From Ruminococcus sp. (GTDB lineage Bacteria > Bacillota > Clostridia > Oscillospirales > Acutalibacteraceae): a DNA stretch of 53,097 bases. The notes under the pieces were generated by a model. The model saw nothing but the letters and a program-made list of their open reading frames with translations, made no database searches and was not told where the DNA came from. Where the stretch lies: NCBI GenBank assembly GCA_017404145.1, contig JAFRCW010000051.1, positions 1 through 53,097 of the forward strand. Direction: 5' to 3'. Shown here in pieces: positions 29,912-39,868 of this stretch. Position 1 is the first letter of the stretch, and each line of letters starts with the position of its first letter. A program made the translations under genes and the position numbers.

Positions 29912-30367
29912 TTAGGCTTTTCTGAGCAGTTTGATATATTTGCCGTATTCGTCCTCGCCGATAAAAAGGATATGATCAAAGCCGGACTGAACATAGAGCT
30001 TCAGCGCGGGATAGTTCTCAAGATCTACGCCGACGGAAACCTCGCCGTATCCCTGCTCTTTCACTTTGAGAAGGACATATCGCAGAAGCTCTCTGCCGAT
30101 ACCCTGTCTGCGGTATTCCTCTTTCACGATCAGACGGGAAACATATAAACGCCTGCCGTCGATCGTATAGTCGGGATCGCCCGCATCTTTCACAACAGAG
30201 ATCTCCCCGACGAATTCGCTGTCCAAAGTGTAAACATAGGTGATCCGGTTACCGGAAAGAAGCTCGCGGTAACACGTTTCGGCAAGATCGCCGTGACGCT
30301 CAAAATCCCAGATGTTCCTGCATTTTTCAAAATCGGACGGCTTCAGCAAAAGAATTTCACGATGCAT
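29912..30367 (-). CDS. GNAT-family N-acetyltransferase
   Basis: The protein (151 residues from ATG 30367; GTG 30376 is an alternative) has the acetyl-CoA motif EYRRQGIGRELLRYVLLKV (about 88-106) preceded by the beta4 strand LYVSRLIV, and the C-terminal VDLENYPALKLYVQSGFDHI typical of the fold. A GGTG ribosome site favours the ATG. The start overlaps the end of the YczE-like gene by 11 bases. It is the last gene of the operon. The substrate is unknown and need not be linked to sugar use. Confidence 0.88.
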   Translation of the reverse strand: MHREILLLKPSDFEKCRNIWDFERHGDLAETCYRELLSGNRITYVYTLDSEFVGEISVVKDAGDPDYTIDGRRLYVSRLIVKEEYRRQGIGRELLRYVLLKVKEQGYGEVSVGVDLENYPALKLYVQSGFDHILFIGEDEYGKYIKLLRKA

Positions 30368-31088
30368 CGTTTTCACCTTTTTCCCCTATCCTGAGCATCG
30401 GCTGCGCCACATGCGTATTGAAGAAGGTGATCAGCGGTCCCATAAAGAAAGCGGTGATGATCGTACCGACGCCCACGGAACCGAAAATCTCCGAGATGCT
30501 CTGTCCCGATAGGAACAGCAGCGCAACGCCCAGTGCCACACAGACGAAATCGCAGATGATCCGGCAGAAAGCGAATTTGATTTTACTCTGACGCTGTGAC
30601 CATACCAGCGCTACCGCGTCATAGGTGGAAACACCCAGATCTGCCGTAAAATACAGCGCGGACGACAGACACAGAATCACAATAGCGATCAGGAGAATGA
30701 CGATCCTCAGCCATAAAGGCGCGTCGGGCATCAGCCTTTCGCACAAGCCCTGTGAAAACTCGACGATATAGCCGAGCAGAAACAGATTGATCAAGGTCGC
30801 GATACCGATCTTCTTACGGTCAAAAATCAATGCGAAGAGCAGCAGTACCGCGTTGACGATCACATACAGCGTACCGAAGCGGATCGGTATCACCGCGTCC
30901 AATCCGCTCATCAGCGACTGGAACGGATCGATACCGAGAGCGGCAAACTTGAACATACCGACGCTGATGCCGCAGATGGCAACGCCCAGCACGCTCATAA
31001 TAATTCTTTTTGCCATCCGATATTTCGCCTTTTTGGGAGAATTCACCATCCGGGATAACGAGTCCTTCAGAGCTGATTTGATATTCAT
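30357..31088 (-). CDS. YczE/YitT-like integral membrane protein
   Basis: The 243-residue protein has a basic N-terminus and five to six spans. The pattern ICGISVGMFKFAALGIDPFQSLMSGL (about 38-63) and, later, SSALYFTADLGVSTYDAVAL are the two related G-D-P/G-V--YDA repeats of YczE/YitT-type proteins. No transport substrate is established for the family. It lies 14 bases after the ParB-like/BMP gene and overlaps the GNAT gene, so it belongs to the same operon. Confidence 0.82.
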   Translation of the reverse strand: MNIKSALKDSLSRMVNSPKKAKYRMAKRIIMSVLGVAICGISVGMFKFAALGIDPFQSLMSGLDAVIPIRFGTLYVIVNAVLLLFALIFDRKKIGIATLINLFLLGYIVEFSQGLCERLMPDAPLWLRIVILLIAIVILCLSSALYFTADLGVSTYDAVALVWSQRQSKIKFAFCRIICDFVCVALGVALLFLSGQSISEIFGSVGVGTIITAFFMGPLITFFNTHVAQPMLRIGEKGENDAS

Positions 31089-31102
31089 ATTGTCATCCTC
31101 CG

Positions 31103-33037
31103 TTATTCCGCTTTCGGTTTTGCCTGTCTGATGCCGACCGCTTCTACCGTCGACTTACCGACGGCGTTGAGCTCGTCATAAGCCGGAATACTTCCGATCA
31201 CGTTATCCGCCAGATAATCCATATTGATGATCTGGTCAAGGCTCAGCTCATGCTGCCTCGATCCGACGATCTCTCCGTTCTGCTGATAAAACGGCGTCAA
31301 AAACGGCGTCGCCGCGCCGCGGATCAGGCTGTCCCGGAAAAAATCCGCGTAGCGCCGTGAAGCGAGCCCTAAGGCGGGCGCGTATTCAATATCCACCACT
31401 CCTGCCGACATACCCCAGTAGTAATTCAGCGCGCGCGAGGTGTTCACGTATTCGTTCTTGATGGTTTTGTCCAGCATAGAACGCAGGATCTTTTCGTAAT
31501 AAACGCCCCACTTCCACACCGGCACGGCAAGCAGATCGGTCTTGTCTTTTCCGATATGCGAGAGACCGAAGCTGTGTCGGTCATCCTCCTCAAACCGCGC
31601 GGTATCCTGAGAGGAAATGATATGGATATGCTGTCGGTTCAGAGAAAGCGCGGCTTCTTTCGCGCCCTTTACCGACGACCATTCCAGAAAAACCTTCGCG
31701 CGGGGATTTGCCATCTGCGCGCCGAGCGCAAAGGCGTTGATGCCCGCGATCTGACCGAAAATGGGATAGTCGCAGACATAGCCGAGTCTGCCGCTCTGTG
31801 TCAGCGATCCCGCCAGTGCGCCGAGAATAAACTTCACCTCATACATCCGCGGATAGTAGGTGCGTACATAGCGGTGAGAGATGTTCAGCGAACAGTTCAT
31901 CACTACCGTATCGGGATGCTCCACTGCCGCGCGCAGAGACGCCTGTAGCATACGCGGAGAAACCGTAAAGACGATATCGCTCTCATCTAAGATCGCCCGC
32001 TCTACTGCCCCGTAGAGGTCGTTCTCATCTTGGCAAAGATAGACCGACGTCTCGATCTTTTCACCCAGGACGGTCTGGGCGTGGATCCTTCCCGATTCGT
32101 GATCGCTGATCCAGCCCGATTTTTCGGGAAGCATATCATAGACAAACGCGACCTTCAGCTTGGAAAAGCCGGTGATCGGAAGAACCTTGGACAGGACAGA
32201 AGGCTTTTTTTCCTTTGCAGGCGCTGTTTTCAGCTCGATCGCGCCGTCCTTCTCCCTGAGAGCGATCTCCTCCCACATTTTTCTCAGACGGATACGGATC
32301 TCCGCCTCAGAGGCGTTTTGCAGATCCGTATATCCGTACACCTGAATATAACTGAGCATCGCGTCGCCGACAGTCGTTTTCAGCTTGTTGCCATCGTTTT
32401 CTTTATACGCCTTTTCAAAGAAATAGTACGCGCTCGAAAACCGGCGCTGTTCTTCGATGCTCCAATACTCGTCCATGGGCTTGCCCATTGAGCGCAGAAG
32501 CTCACGGTAGCCGCCAAGCTTGGACAACTCGATAAAATTGATCTTGCTGTACCGGTTGAACTCCAGATACTCATAGTAGAGCCGGATCTCCTCACGGTCG
32601 GATCTTTCGGGCATGATCCGGATCACATCGGCGGGAACGCTGTACGCGCCGCAGTATTTTAAGACGCTGACACGCTTGTTGCCCTCTTCCACATAGTAGC
32701 GGTTGAGGTATTCATACACCTTGACCGGCTCGCGAATCCCTTCACTCAGGTGAGAACGGTACAGCGCCTCCCACTTATCTGAGAACTCCGTACCCTCCTC
32801 GATGACCGGCAGAAAACCCGCGGAAAACGCGTTGACCCTTCCTCTCGTTTTGGTACCGACAATCAGCCACACGGGTATCTGGATCACACCCAGACGGATT
32901 CCTGTCAGCGCTTTCTCGGGCGGGACAATATCATCCAGCACCGGCAGATAGGGATCTTCTTTTTTCGCGGCTTTTGCGCGGACCTCCTTTTGAGCGAGTC
33001 TCAGCGCTTCTTTATAGTATAATTCCTGCTGCATCAT
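31103..33037 (-). CDS. Cytosolic fusion of ParB-like domain and BMP-type ligand-binding domain
   Basis: The 644-residue protein has no signal peptide. Residues about 45-140 look like a ParB/sulfiredoxin-type domain (IQIPVWLIVGTKTRGRVNAFSAG, YYVEEGNKRVSVLKYCGA). A helical linker follows (about 160-270). Residues about 290-600 match the Bmp/PnrA/Med substrate-binding fold (LKVAFVYDMLPEKSGWISDHESGR, RLGYVCDYPIFGQIAGINAFALGAQMANP). Extracellular BMP proteins bind nucleosides; a cytosolic version is probably a sensor or regulator. Its ATG overlaps the GH2 stop (ATGA). The composition and place suggest an intracellular ligand sensor tied to this operon, but no DNA-binding motif is certain. Confidence 0.75.
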   Translation of the reverse strand: MMQQELYYKEALRLAQKEVRAKAAKKEDPYLPVLDDIVPPEKALTGIRLGVIQIPVWLIVGTKTRGRVNAFSAGFLPVIEEGTEFSDKWEALYRSHLSEGIREPVKVYEYLNRYYVEEGNKRVSVLKYCGAYSVPADVIRIMPERSDREEIRLYYEYLEFNRYSKINFIELSKLGGYRELLRSMGKPMDEYWSIEEQRRFSSAYYFFEKAYKENDGNKLKTTVGDAMLSYIQVYGYTDLQNASEAEIRIRLRKMWEEIALREKDGAIELKTAPAKEKKPSVLSKVLPITGFSKLKVAFVYDMLPEKSGWISDHESGRIHAQTVLGEKIETSVYLCQDENDLYGAVERAILDESDIVFTVSPRMLQASLRAAVEHPDTVVMNCSLNISHRYVRTYYPRMYEVKFILGALAGSLTQSGRLGYVCDYPIFGQIAGINAFALGAQMANPRAKVFLEWSSVKGAKEAALSLNRQHIHIISSQDTARFEEDDRHSFGLSHIGKDKTDLLAVPVWKWGVYYEKILRSMLDKTIKNEYVNTSRALNYYWGMSAGVVDIEYAPALGLASRRYADFFRDSLIRGAATPFLTPFYQQNGEIVGSRQHELSLDQIINMDYLADNVIGSIPAYDELNAVGKSTVEAVGIRQAKPKAE

Positions 33038-35454
33038 AGGGACTCCCGCAAAACAGCGATCTCAAAATCGATTCTTACGCTGTCGCATTCCTGCGCGCTC
33101 AGGGTGAGGGTCGCTTTTCCTTCTCTGCCCTTGGTGCGGACATACAAACCGCCCATTCCCGCTCTGAGGATCACGGGATCTTCACCGATCAGCTCGATAT
33201 CGCCGCTTGTTTCAACGTTCACCGCTCCGAAGAAATACGGCAGAGGATTGCCGTTCTGGTCGGTCATACGGAGCCTTACCGCCGCCGCGTCGTAGGTCTT
33301 GTCCTCAACCAGATAGGTGTGATCGACCTCGGCTGTCAGAACCCGCTTCTCAAAGGGTTCCGCCTTCAGCGCTTTGACGAGCTTGCCGTTCTTGTACGCT
33401 CCGAAGCGGAAAGCGGCGCTCTTGTCGCCCCAGTTGCCGATATACTTTCCGTACAGGCGGTAGGCGTCGTCGGCGCTCATTTTATATCTTGTCATTAGAT
33501 ACGCCGCCTTCAGCTTGGCGTCGGGAGAGAGATGATTCATCCCGAAGCGGGAGCTTTCGTTTAAAACGTCTTTGATGTACGCCGCCTGCTTCGGTGTGAA
33601 ATCCTCATTCTGCGCGATCCTGTCACCGATGTAGTCGGTGATCTCGATCGGCGGATAAGCTAAATGCGGATAATCTGTGTTCTCGTGAGTATATTCGTGA
33701 ATAAAGCTGTCGCCCAGATAAAACCGCACGCTGTCGGCGTTGGTCAGGATATAGACGCGTCCGCGGTTGGTAGCGGGATGGTCTCCGATATCCATCGAAG
33801 AGCTGATCTCGAGGATCGGCTCGTCGCTGTTTTGAATCGCATACAATTCAGCCGCGAGCTTTTTGTTGCGGAACATATCGCATACGCCGTGGTAGCAGAT
33901 ACGGTCGCCGGAGCCGAATTCCTTGTGGGTGTTGTAGTCAAACATACACCATCCGAAGGAGCCGGCGATATCGTCATATGACGCGACCGCGTCCAGTGTG
34001 CGCGCGTGCCGCAGCATATGTTCCAGCCGATGCTCCTCGTCGTCGAATGCTTTGGTGGAGTACATATGACCGCCGTACTCGGAGATCAGATATGGCTTCT
34101 CTGTATCGGAGGTAACAGCCTTCTTGGGCTCACAGCCGGGCTGTACGCCGTCATGGACAAAATCGTTATAGGTATAAACGTCCTCGAGCAGCTCGCTGTT
34201 CTTGTGACAGCGCACGCCGCCGGTCGGACGGGTCGGATCGAGACTGCGCGCCGCCTCGTTGGTGCGGACATAGAAGTCGTGATCGTCGGGGCTTTCGTTG
34301 ATCCGAACGCCCCAGAGGATGATCGAGGGATGGTTGCGGTATTCCTTCACCATCTCCTTCACCGCCTCCACGCCGACGTCCTTCCATTCTTCATCGCCGA
34401 GATTCTGCCAGCCGGGCGCTTCGGTAAAGACCGGCATACCCAATTCGTCACAGCGTCCGATAAAATGATGCGACTGCGGATAGTGAGAGGTTCTCACCGC
34501 GTTACATCCAAGTTCATATTTCAGAATATCCGCGTCAAGCCGCTGCATCGAGCGCGGCATCGCATAGCCGACAAAGGGATAGCTCTGGTGGCGGTTGAGT
34601 CCGCGCAGCTTGAACTTTCTGCCGTTGAGATAAAAGCCGTCTTTTTTAAATTCCGCTCTGCGAAAACCGATCCGCCGAGTGATGCTGTCGATCACTTCGC
34701 CGTCTTTCAGCAGCTCTGCCGTCACTTCATAGAGAACAGGACTGACCGGATCCCAGAGATGAACGCCCGGTATCGTCAGTGAAGCGTATTCCGCTGCCGG
34801 AAAAGCCGCTTTGCGAAGCGCTTCTTCCCTGTTCTTTTCGCAAACGGACAGCCGCACGACATCCGCTGTTCCTTCGATATCCAGTTCACAGTCGATCACT
34901 CCGTCAAAGGAGAGCGACGCGATCAGCTTTGGATTCATCTTCGGCGTTACCCGAACGGTATCCGGTATCGATGGCTTTACAAATACGTCTTTGAGATAAT
35001 TTTTTTCACGAAATTCAAGTCTGACCTCACGGTACAGTCCTCCGTAGGTCAGATAGTCGATCACCTTGCCGAACGGAGGGAAGTTCAGGCTCTCTCTCGT
35101 GTCCAGTTCCACAACCAGCAAAGGTTGCGGGTTATCGGTAATCAGCTCAAGCTCAAAGGCGGTGTAGCCGCTCTTGTGCTCGCCGATCAGCGCGCCGTCC
35201 AGATAGACCTTGGCGTAATGTGCCGCCGCTCCGAAGCAGATGAACGCGCGTCTCTCGCCTCTCTCGCTCAGGTCAAGCCTTTTGCGATAGCCGCAGACCA
35301 TCTGATAGATGCTTTCATCAAAATAGTCGTAGGGGGTGACCTTACAGGTATGCGGCAGACGTACCTTTTGCGCCTGTGACTCTCCGGATAAAAATCCGCT
35401 GTCAAATGCGGGAGTAAACTCCCAGTCGTTATTCAGATGAATGATCTTTCGCAT
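33034..35454 (-). CDS. GH2-family beta-galactosidase/beta-glucuronidase-like glycosidase
   Basis: The frame is open to 35514, but ATG 35454, with GAGGGAA seven bases upstream, is the better start and gives 806 residues opening MRKIIHLNNDWEFTP, the usual GH2 beginning. The jelly-roll, Ig-like and TIM-barrel domains follow in order: LRGLNRHQSYP, GVRINESPDDHDFY with the acid/base Glu, and YLISEYGGHM with the nucleophile Glu. There is no signal peptide, so it acts in the cytosol on imported galactosides or related sugars. The exact specificity (galactoside, glucuronide, arabinoside) cannot be read. Its stop overlaps the next gene by four bases. Confidence 0.9.
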   Translation of the reverse strand: MRKIIHLNNDWEFTPAFDSGFLSGESQAQKVRLPHTCKVTPYDYFDESIYQMVCGYRKRLDLSERGERRAFICFGAAAHYAKVYLDGALIGEHKSGYTAFELELITDNPQPLLVVELDTRESLNFPPFGKVIDYLTYGGLYREVRLEFREKNYLKDVFVKPSIPDTVRVTPKMNPKLIASLSFDGVIDCELDIEGTADVVRLSVCEKNREEALRKAAFPAAEYASLTIPGVHLWDPVSPVLYEVTAELLKDGEVIDSITRRIGFRRAEFKKDGFYLNGRKFKLRGLNRHQSYPFVGYAMPRSMQRLDADILKYELGCNAVRTSHYPQSHHFIGRCDELGMPVFTEAPGWQNLGDEEWKDVGVEAVKEMVKEYRNHPSIILWGVRINESPDDHDFYVRTNEAARSLDPTRPTGGVRCHKNSELLEDVYTYNDFVHDGVQPGCEPKKAVTSDTEKPYLISEYGGHMYSTKAFDDEEHRLEHMLRHARTLDAVASYDDIAGSFGWCMFDYNTHKEFGSGDRICYHGVCDMFRNKKLAAELYAIQNSDEPILEISSSMDIGDHPATNRGRVYILTNADSVRFYLGDSFIHEYTHENTDYPHLAYPPIEITDYIGDRIAQNEDFTPKQAAYIKDVLNESSRFGMNHLSPDAKLKAAYLMTRYKMSADDAYRLYGKYIGNWGDKSAAFRFGAYKNGKLVKALKAEPFEKRVLTAEVDHTYLVEDKTYDAAAVRLRMTDQNGNPLPYFFGAVNVETSGDIELIGEDPVILRAGMGGLYVRTKGREGKATLTLSAQECDSVRIDFEIAVLRESL

Positions 35455-35506
35455 TGGTTTTCCCTCATATACGAGAATATCCCGCGTCTCTGCGGCGGTA
35501 TTCTCT

Positions 35507-37351
35507 TTATTCACATCGTATCCATAAGAAGCCGTAGGGCTTCAGTGTCTCTGACAGGCCGCGGACCTTTTTGCCGCTGACCAATTCTGTTCCGGAAAGA
35601 ATACCGTCAAAGTAAGCCGGCTGTTCCTGCGGGCTGAAATTAAAGAAAGCGTACAGCCTTTTGCCCTGATACTCTCTTCTGATACCCAGCACATGGTCGT
35701 TGACCGTATCGATCACGGAAAAATCCGCCGAAGCGGTGAACACCTCGTTCTGTGACCGGATACGCTCCAGTGTCAGGATCGCCTGATAGACCGCTCCCTC
35801 CACCGAGTTTTGAAGATGTCTGCGCTCCGCTTTTTCCCAGTCAAATTTGCCGCGATGCAGATAGCGGCTGTCCGCCTTTTTATCGGGATCGCCGTGATAG
35901 CCGCGATCATTGAGCTGAGCGATCTCGTCGCCGCTGTAAATCACGGGAATGCCGCTTTGGGTCAGCATATAAGCGTGCAGCATCACATCACAGTCAATCG
36001 CCTGCCGCAAGGCTTCTTTATCCTCTTTTTCTAAAGCGGTTTCCATTCCGCAGAGGCTTGCGGCAGTACCGCACAGCCGCGCGTCGCCGAGGCTCTCATC
36101 GTCGTTATACAGCTCTCCGCGCGAGGGACTGCCCTCAAATTTTCCGGTAAAGTAATCGTTGAGGAACTTCTTATGCGGAACCTCGCTCATACCGAAAGAG
36201 CTCAGATAATCATAGTCCAGTCCCCAGCCGATATCGTCGTGACATCTCAGATAGTTCAAAAACACATAATCCTTGGGAAGCTCGCTGAGCTGCTGCATCT
36301 GACGGTTCAGCAGCCTGACGTCCTTGGTCGCGACGGTATGCCACGTGCTCGCCATTGTCGTCACGTTGTACAGCATATGACATTCGGGCTTTTCCTTCGT
36401 GCCGAAATACGGCGCCACCTTAGACGGCTCCATCACGACCTCGCCGAGCAGCAGTACCGACGGACAAACGATCTCACAGACAAGCCGCATCATACGGACG
36501 AGCTTATGCACGGTCGGCAGATTGCGGCAGTTGGTGCCTAGCTCCTTCCAGATATATGGCACCGCGTCAAGACGGATGATATCGATACCGCGGTTGATCA
36601 GCGACAGCATATTACAGACCATATCGTTGAACACAACGCAGTTGCCGTAGTTCAGATCCCACTGGTAGGGATAGAACGTGGTCATCACGATATCGCCGTT
36701 CTCCAGTTCGGTGAAATTACCCGGTGCGGTCGTCGGGAAGACCTGAGGCACCGTACGCTCAAACTGAAAAGGAATGTCCCAGTTATCAAAAAAGAAATAC
36801 CGCTTGCGCATTTCTTCATCGCCCGCGCGCGCCGCCTTTGCCCACGCGTGATCCTCGCTGGTATGATTCATCACAAAGTCCAGACACACGCTGATGTCAT
36901 TTTTGTGGCACTCCGCCGTCAGCGCTTCGAGATCCTTCATCGTGCCCAGCTCAGGCTGCACCCGCTTAAAGTCCGCGACCGCGTAGCCGCCGTCGCTGCG
37001 GTCCTTGGGGCTTTTCAAAAGCGGCATCAGGTGCAGATAGTTGATCCCGCTCTCCTTGATATAGTCTATCTTCGCTTTGACGCCTTTCAGATCGCCGGCA
37101 AAATTGTCGACATACAGCATCATTCCGAAGAGCTTGTTCGTGCTGTACCAGAAGGGCGTTTTTTTACGCTCTCTGTCGAGCTTTTTCAGCGAAGCGCCGC
37201 GTTTCTCGTAATATTCATGCATCGCGCCGCACAGCCAGTAGAACGCCTGCAAATCGTTGTTGTACACCTCGCAGTAGAGCCATTTGAACTCGTCAAAGCG
37301 TTCTTCAAATCTCTCTGCGAATTCTTTTTCCCAAGCGGCGGAATGTTTCAT
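35507..37351 (-). CDS. GH13 amylosucrase-type enzyme
   Basis: The 614-residue enzyme starts at ATG 37351, sharing one base with the sugar-kinase stop and with GAGG upstream. It has the N-terminal helical domain of amylosucrases, then LFGMMLYVDNFAGDLKGV, YLHLMPLL, the nucleophile in IIRLDAVPY (Asp near 262), the acid/base Glu in LLLGEVV (near 304) and CHDDIGW (near 371-376). The HDDIGW variant is characteristic of amylosucrase and sucrose hydrolase. It would act in the cytosol on sucrose, transferring or releasing glucose and freeing fructose. Next to an alpha-galactosidase, which yields sucrose from raffinose, and a PfkB kinase, this makes sense. Sucrose hydrolase or another GH13 activity remains possible. 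Confidence 0.85.
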   Translation of the reverse strand: MKHSAAWEKEFAERFEERFDEFKWLYCEVYNNDLQAFYWLCGAMHEYYEKRGASLKKLDRERKKTPFWYSTNKLFGMMLYVDNFAGDLKGVKAKIDYIKESGINYLHLMPLLKSPKDRSDGGYAVADFKRVQPELGTMKDLEALTAECHKNDISVCLDFVMNHTSEDHAWAKAARAGDEEMRKRYFFFDNWDIPFQFERTVPQVFPTTAPGNFTELENGDIVMTTFYPYQWDLNYGNCVVFNDMVCNMLSLINRGIDIIRLDAVPYIWKELGTNCRNLPTVHKLVRMMRLVCEIVCPSVLLLGEVVMEPSKVAPYFGTKEKPECHMLYNVTTMASTWHTVATKDVRLLNRQMQQLSELPKDYVFLNYLRCHDDIGWGLDYDYLSSFGMSEVPHKKFLNDYFTGKFEGSPSRGELYNDDESLGDARLCGTAASLCGMETALEKEDKEALRQAIDCDVMLHAYMLTQSGIPVIYSGDEIAQLNDRGYHGDPDKKADSRYLHRGKFDWEKAERRHLQNSVEGAVYQAILTLERIRSQNEVFTASADFSVIDTVNDHVLGIRREYQGKRLYAFFNFSPQEQPAYFDGILSGTELVSGKKVRGLSETLKPYGFLWIRCE

Positions 37352-38295
37352 CACATCACCTCATCCGGCGTAGGCATCGCGGGGATCGCTCCGCTGCGCG
37401 ATGTCGTAAAGCTCGCCGCCTTATTCGCAAACGTGACCAGATCCCTTATCTCATCCTCCGTCAGCTCAGAGGGATGATACTTGCCGCGCTTTGCCATTGA
37501 GCTTAAAAACGCGCCGAGGAAGGTATCTCCCGCGCCGTTGGTATCTGCCACCTTGACCTTGAAGCCTTCACACAGACCGGTCGTATCGCCAAAGCGATAA
37601 TAGGCGCCCTTTGCACCGAGGGTCAAAAGGATCAGCGGGATGTTATATTTCTCAAAAAGAATTTTAGTTCCTTCTTCGGAATCGTCGGTTCCGGTGAGCA
37701 GCGGCAGCTCCTCATCGGAGATCTTGAGAATATCCACCAACTCCAGCGGCTCTTTCATCATCGCAATCGCCGTATCTCTGTCATCCCAGAGACTCTCGCG
37801 GAAGTTCGGATCATAGGATACGGTCGCGCCGAATGCTTTCGCCCTCTTCGCCGCCGACAGGGTCGCTGAACGCGCCGGCTCGTCGGTCAGGCTGACAGAC
37901 CCGAAATGCAAAAAACGGGTATCCTTCAACTGCTCGTCGTGGATCTCCTCCTCAGAAAGCAGCGTATCGGCAAAGCCCTTGCGGTAAAACGCGAAGCTGC
38001 GCTCACCGCTCTCCTGTAAGGAGACCACTGCGAGCGTGGTGTTCGCGGTTTCGGTAAAAATCATCCCTGTTGTATCCACTCCGTTTTGTTTTAATGTCAT
38101 CAGCAGAAGATTGCCGAACGCGTCGTCTCCCACCTTACCGATAAAGGCGGTCTTTGCACCGAGCTTTGCCGCGGCTACCGCGACATTAGCGGGCGCGCCT
38201 CCGGGAAAGGCGGTATATACGGGGATTCCTGCGTCGGATACCCCGGTCTGGGTCAGGTCGATCAGCATCTCGCCGACAGTCAGTATATCAGTCAT
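37351..38295 (-). CDS. PfkB-family sugar kinase, probably fructokinase
   Basis: The 314-residue protein has both PfkB signatures: FPGGAPANVAVAAAKLGAKTAFIGKVGDD (about 30-58) and ADTNGAGDTFLGAFL with the catalytic Asp (about 253-267). The ring-stacking and phosphate pieces SYDPNFRESLW and LLTLGAKGAYY lie between. The YDPNFR-LW stretch is common in fructokinases. It would phosphorylate fructose released from sucrose. It precedes the GH13 gene with a one-base overlap and follows GalT by 18 bases. Confidence 0.88.
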   Translation of the reverse strand: MTDILTVGEMLIDLTQTGVSDAGIPVYTAFPGGAPANVAVAAAKLGAKTAFIGKVGDDAFGNLLLMTLKQNGVDTTGMIFTETANTTLAVVSLQESGERSFAFYRKGFADTLLSEEEIHDEQLKDTRFLHFGSVSLTDEPARSATLSAAKRAKAFGATVSYDPNFRESLWDDRDTAIAMMKEPLELVDILKISDEELPLLTGTDDSEEGTKILFEKYNIPLILLTLGAKGAYYRFGDTTGLCEGFKVKVADTNGAGDTFLGAFLSSMAKRGKYHPSELTEDEIRDLVTFANKAASFTTSRSGAIPAMPTPDEVM

Positions 38296-38313
38296 ATAAT
38301 CCTCCCGAAACCA

Positions 38314-39804
38314 TCATAGTGATAAAATAAATCTTAGGAAAGCCTCTCTTCCCTCTTCGGTGCGTTTGTACACGCCGGCGTCGAGCAGAACCTTTTCAAA
38401 TACCGCGCCGACCTCATCGCGGATGATCGCCTCGGCGTTTTCGCTGTTGAGCTCGGGGTGCTTCTCTGCAACCGTTTTTGCCCACTGCGCGTGAGAGGCG
38501 GTAAGAGGATTCTGCGACAAATCCTCACCTTTCAGCAGAACGTTTTTCACCGCTTCGAGTTCTTTGTCCAGTCGGGCGGGCAGCACCGCGAGACCCATCA
38601 CCTCGATCAGTCCGATATTCTCCTTCTTGATGTGATGAAGAGAGGGATTCGGATGGAAAATACCCAGCGGTCTGTCTTTGGAAGTAAGATTATTTCTCAG
38701 CACCAGATCACACTCGAATCTGCCGTCTTTCATTCTGGCGATCGGGGTGACCGTGTTATGCGGCGTATCGTTTGTAAAGGCAAAGATACCCGCCTGTTCA
38801 TCGGTATAAGCGCGCCACTTTTTTAACACATAGGCGCACGCTTCTGAGAGCTCTTTTCTGTCCTCTCCGCTAAGACGGATCACCGACATCGGCCATTTGA
38901 CGGCGCCCGCGCTGATCCCGGGATAATCCTTCAGTTCAAACGGCGTTTCTATCGGCGCCGTCGCCATCGCGAAGGTGTAGTGTCCGCCCTGAAAATGCTC
39001 GTGGCTTAAAATCGAGCCGCCCACGATCGGCAGATCCGCGTTGGAGCCGACAAAGTAATGAGGGAACAGAGCGATAAAGTCAAAGAGCTTGTCAAACACA
39101 ACGTCGTCGATCTTCATCGGGATATGACGCACGTTGAATACGATACAGTGCTCGTTATAATAGCCGTAGGGCGAATACTGGAGATACCAATCACCTTCGT
39201 TGATCGTGATCGGAATCGGACGCAGGTTCTGACGCGCGGGATGGTTCGGGTTGCCCGCAAAGCCCATATTCTCCGCACAGAGCTGACACTTTGGATAAGC
39301 GGTGGAAGCGCTCTTCCGCGCCGCGGCAATATCTCGCGGATCCTTCTCGGGTTTGCTCTTGTTGATCGTGATATCCAACGTTCCGTATTCCGATTCGTAA
39401 GTCCACTTGACGTCTTTTTCGATCCTGCCCGCGCGGACATAGTTGAGCTTTTTGGAGAAGTCATAGTACCACTCGGTCGCCTTTTGGGGAGAGGTATCAT
39501 ACTGCGCCTTGAAGTCGCGGATCACCTCTCGGGGCATCGGGGTCACGATCCCCATCAGCTTGGTATCAAAAAGGTCGCGGTTCGCGGCGGTATCCTCGAT
39601 CACTCCGTTTTTGCAGGCGAAGTCGATCAGCGGACGCAGGATCTCATCAACGGACAGATCCGCCTGTTCAACAGGCTCGTCCTGCCAGTCATAAACACAT
39701 AATACATCCATCAGCATATTGCGGACGACAAGCTCGTCCGCTCTGTCAATCAGCCGATTTTTCACACTGTAATCGATCAGTCTTTGAATATCCGCATAGA
39801 TCAT
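38314..39804 (-). CDS. galT: UDP-glucose--hexose-1-phosphate uridylyltransferase, class II
   Basis: The 496-residue length and sequence are those of Firmicutes-type GalT2, quite unlike the 350-residue E. coli type. Recognisable parts are the N-terminal NRLIDRADELVVRNMLMDVL, the CQLCAENMGFAGNPNHPARQNLRPI block, ILSHEHFQGGHYTFAM with the active-site histidines, and FHPNPSLHHIKKENIGLIEVMGLAVLPARL. It swaps galactose-1-phosphate and UDP-glucose for glucose-1-phosphate and UDP-galactose in the Leloir pathway. It follows galK after a 134-base spacer that contains a tandem repeat. Confidence 0.95.
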   Translation of the reverse strand: MIYADIQRLIDYSVKNRLIDRADELVVRNMLMDVLCVYDWQDEPVEQADLSVDEILRPLIDFACKNGVIEDTAANRDLFDTKLMGIVTPMPREVIRDFKAQYDTSPQKATEWYYDFSKKLNYVRAGRIEKDVKWTYESEYGTLDITINKSKPEKDPRDIAAARKSASTAYPKCQLCAENMGFAGNPNHPARQNLRPIPITINEGDWYLQYSPYGYYNEHCIVFNVRHIPMKIDDVVFDKLFDFIALFPHYFVGSNADLPIVGGSILSHEHFQGGHYTFAMATAPIETPFELKDYPGISAGAVKWPMSVIRLSGEDRKELSEACAYVLKKWRAYTDEQAGIFAFTNDTPHNTVTPIARMKDGRFECDLVLRNNLTSKDRPLGIFHPNPSLHHIKKENIGLIEVMGLAVLPARLDKELEAVKNVLLKGEDLSQNPLTASHAQWAKTVAEKHPELNSENAEAIIRDEVGAVFEKVLLDAGVYKRTEEGREAFLRFILSL

Positions 39805-39868
39805 GGTATCACCTCATCATATCATTGTATACTATCATTCAGGTGAGGACAGAGTCCTCCCATAACGC

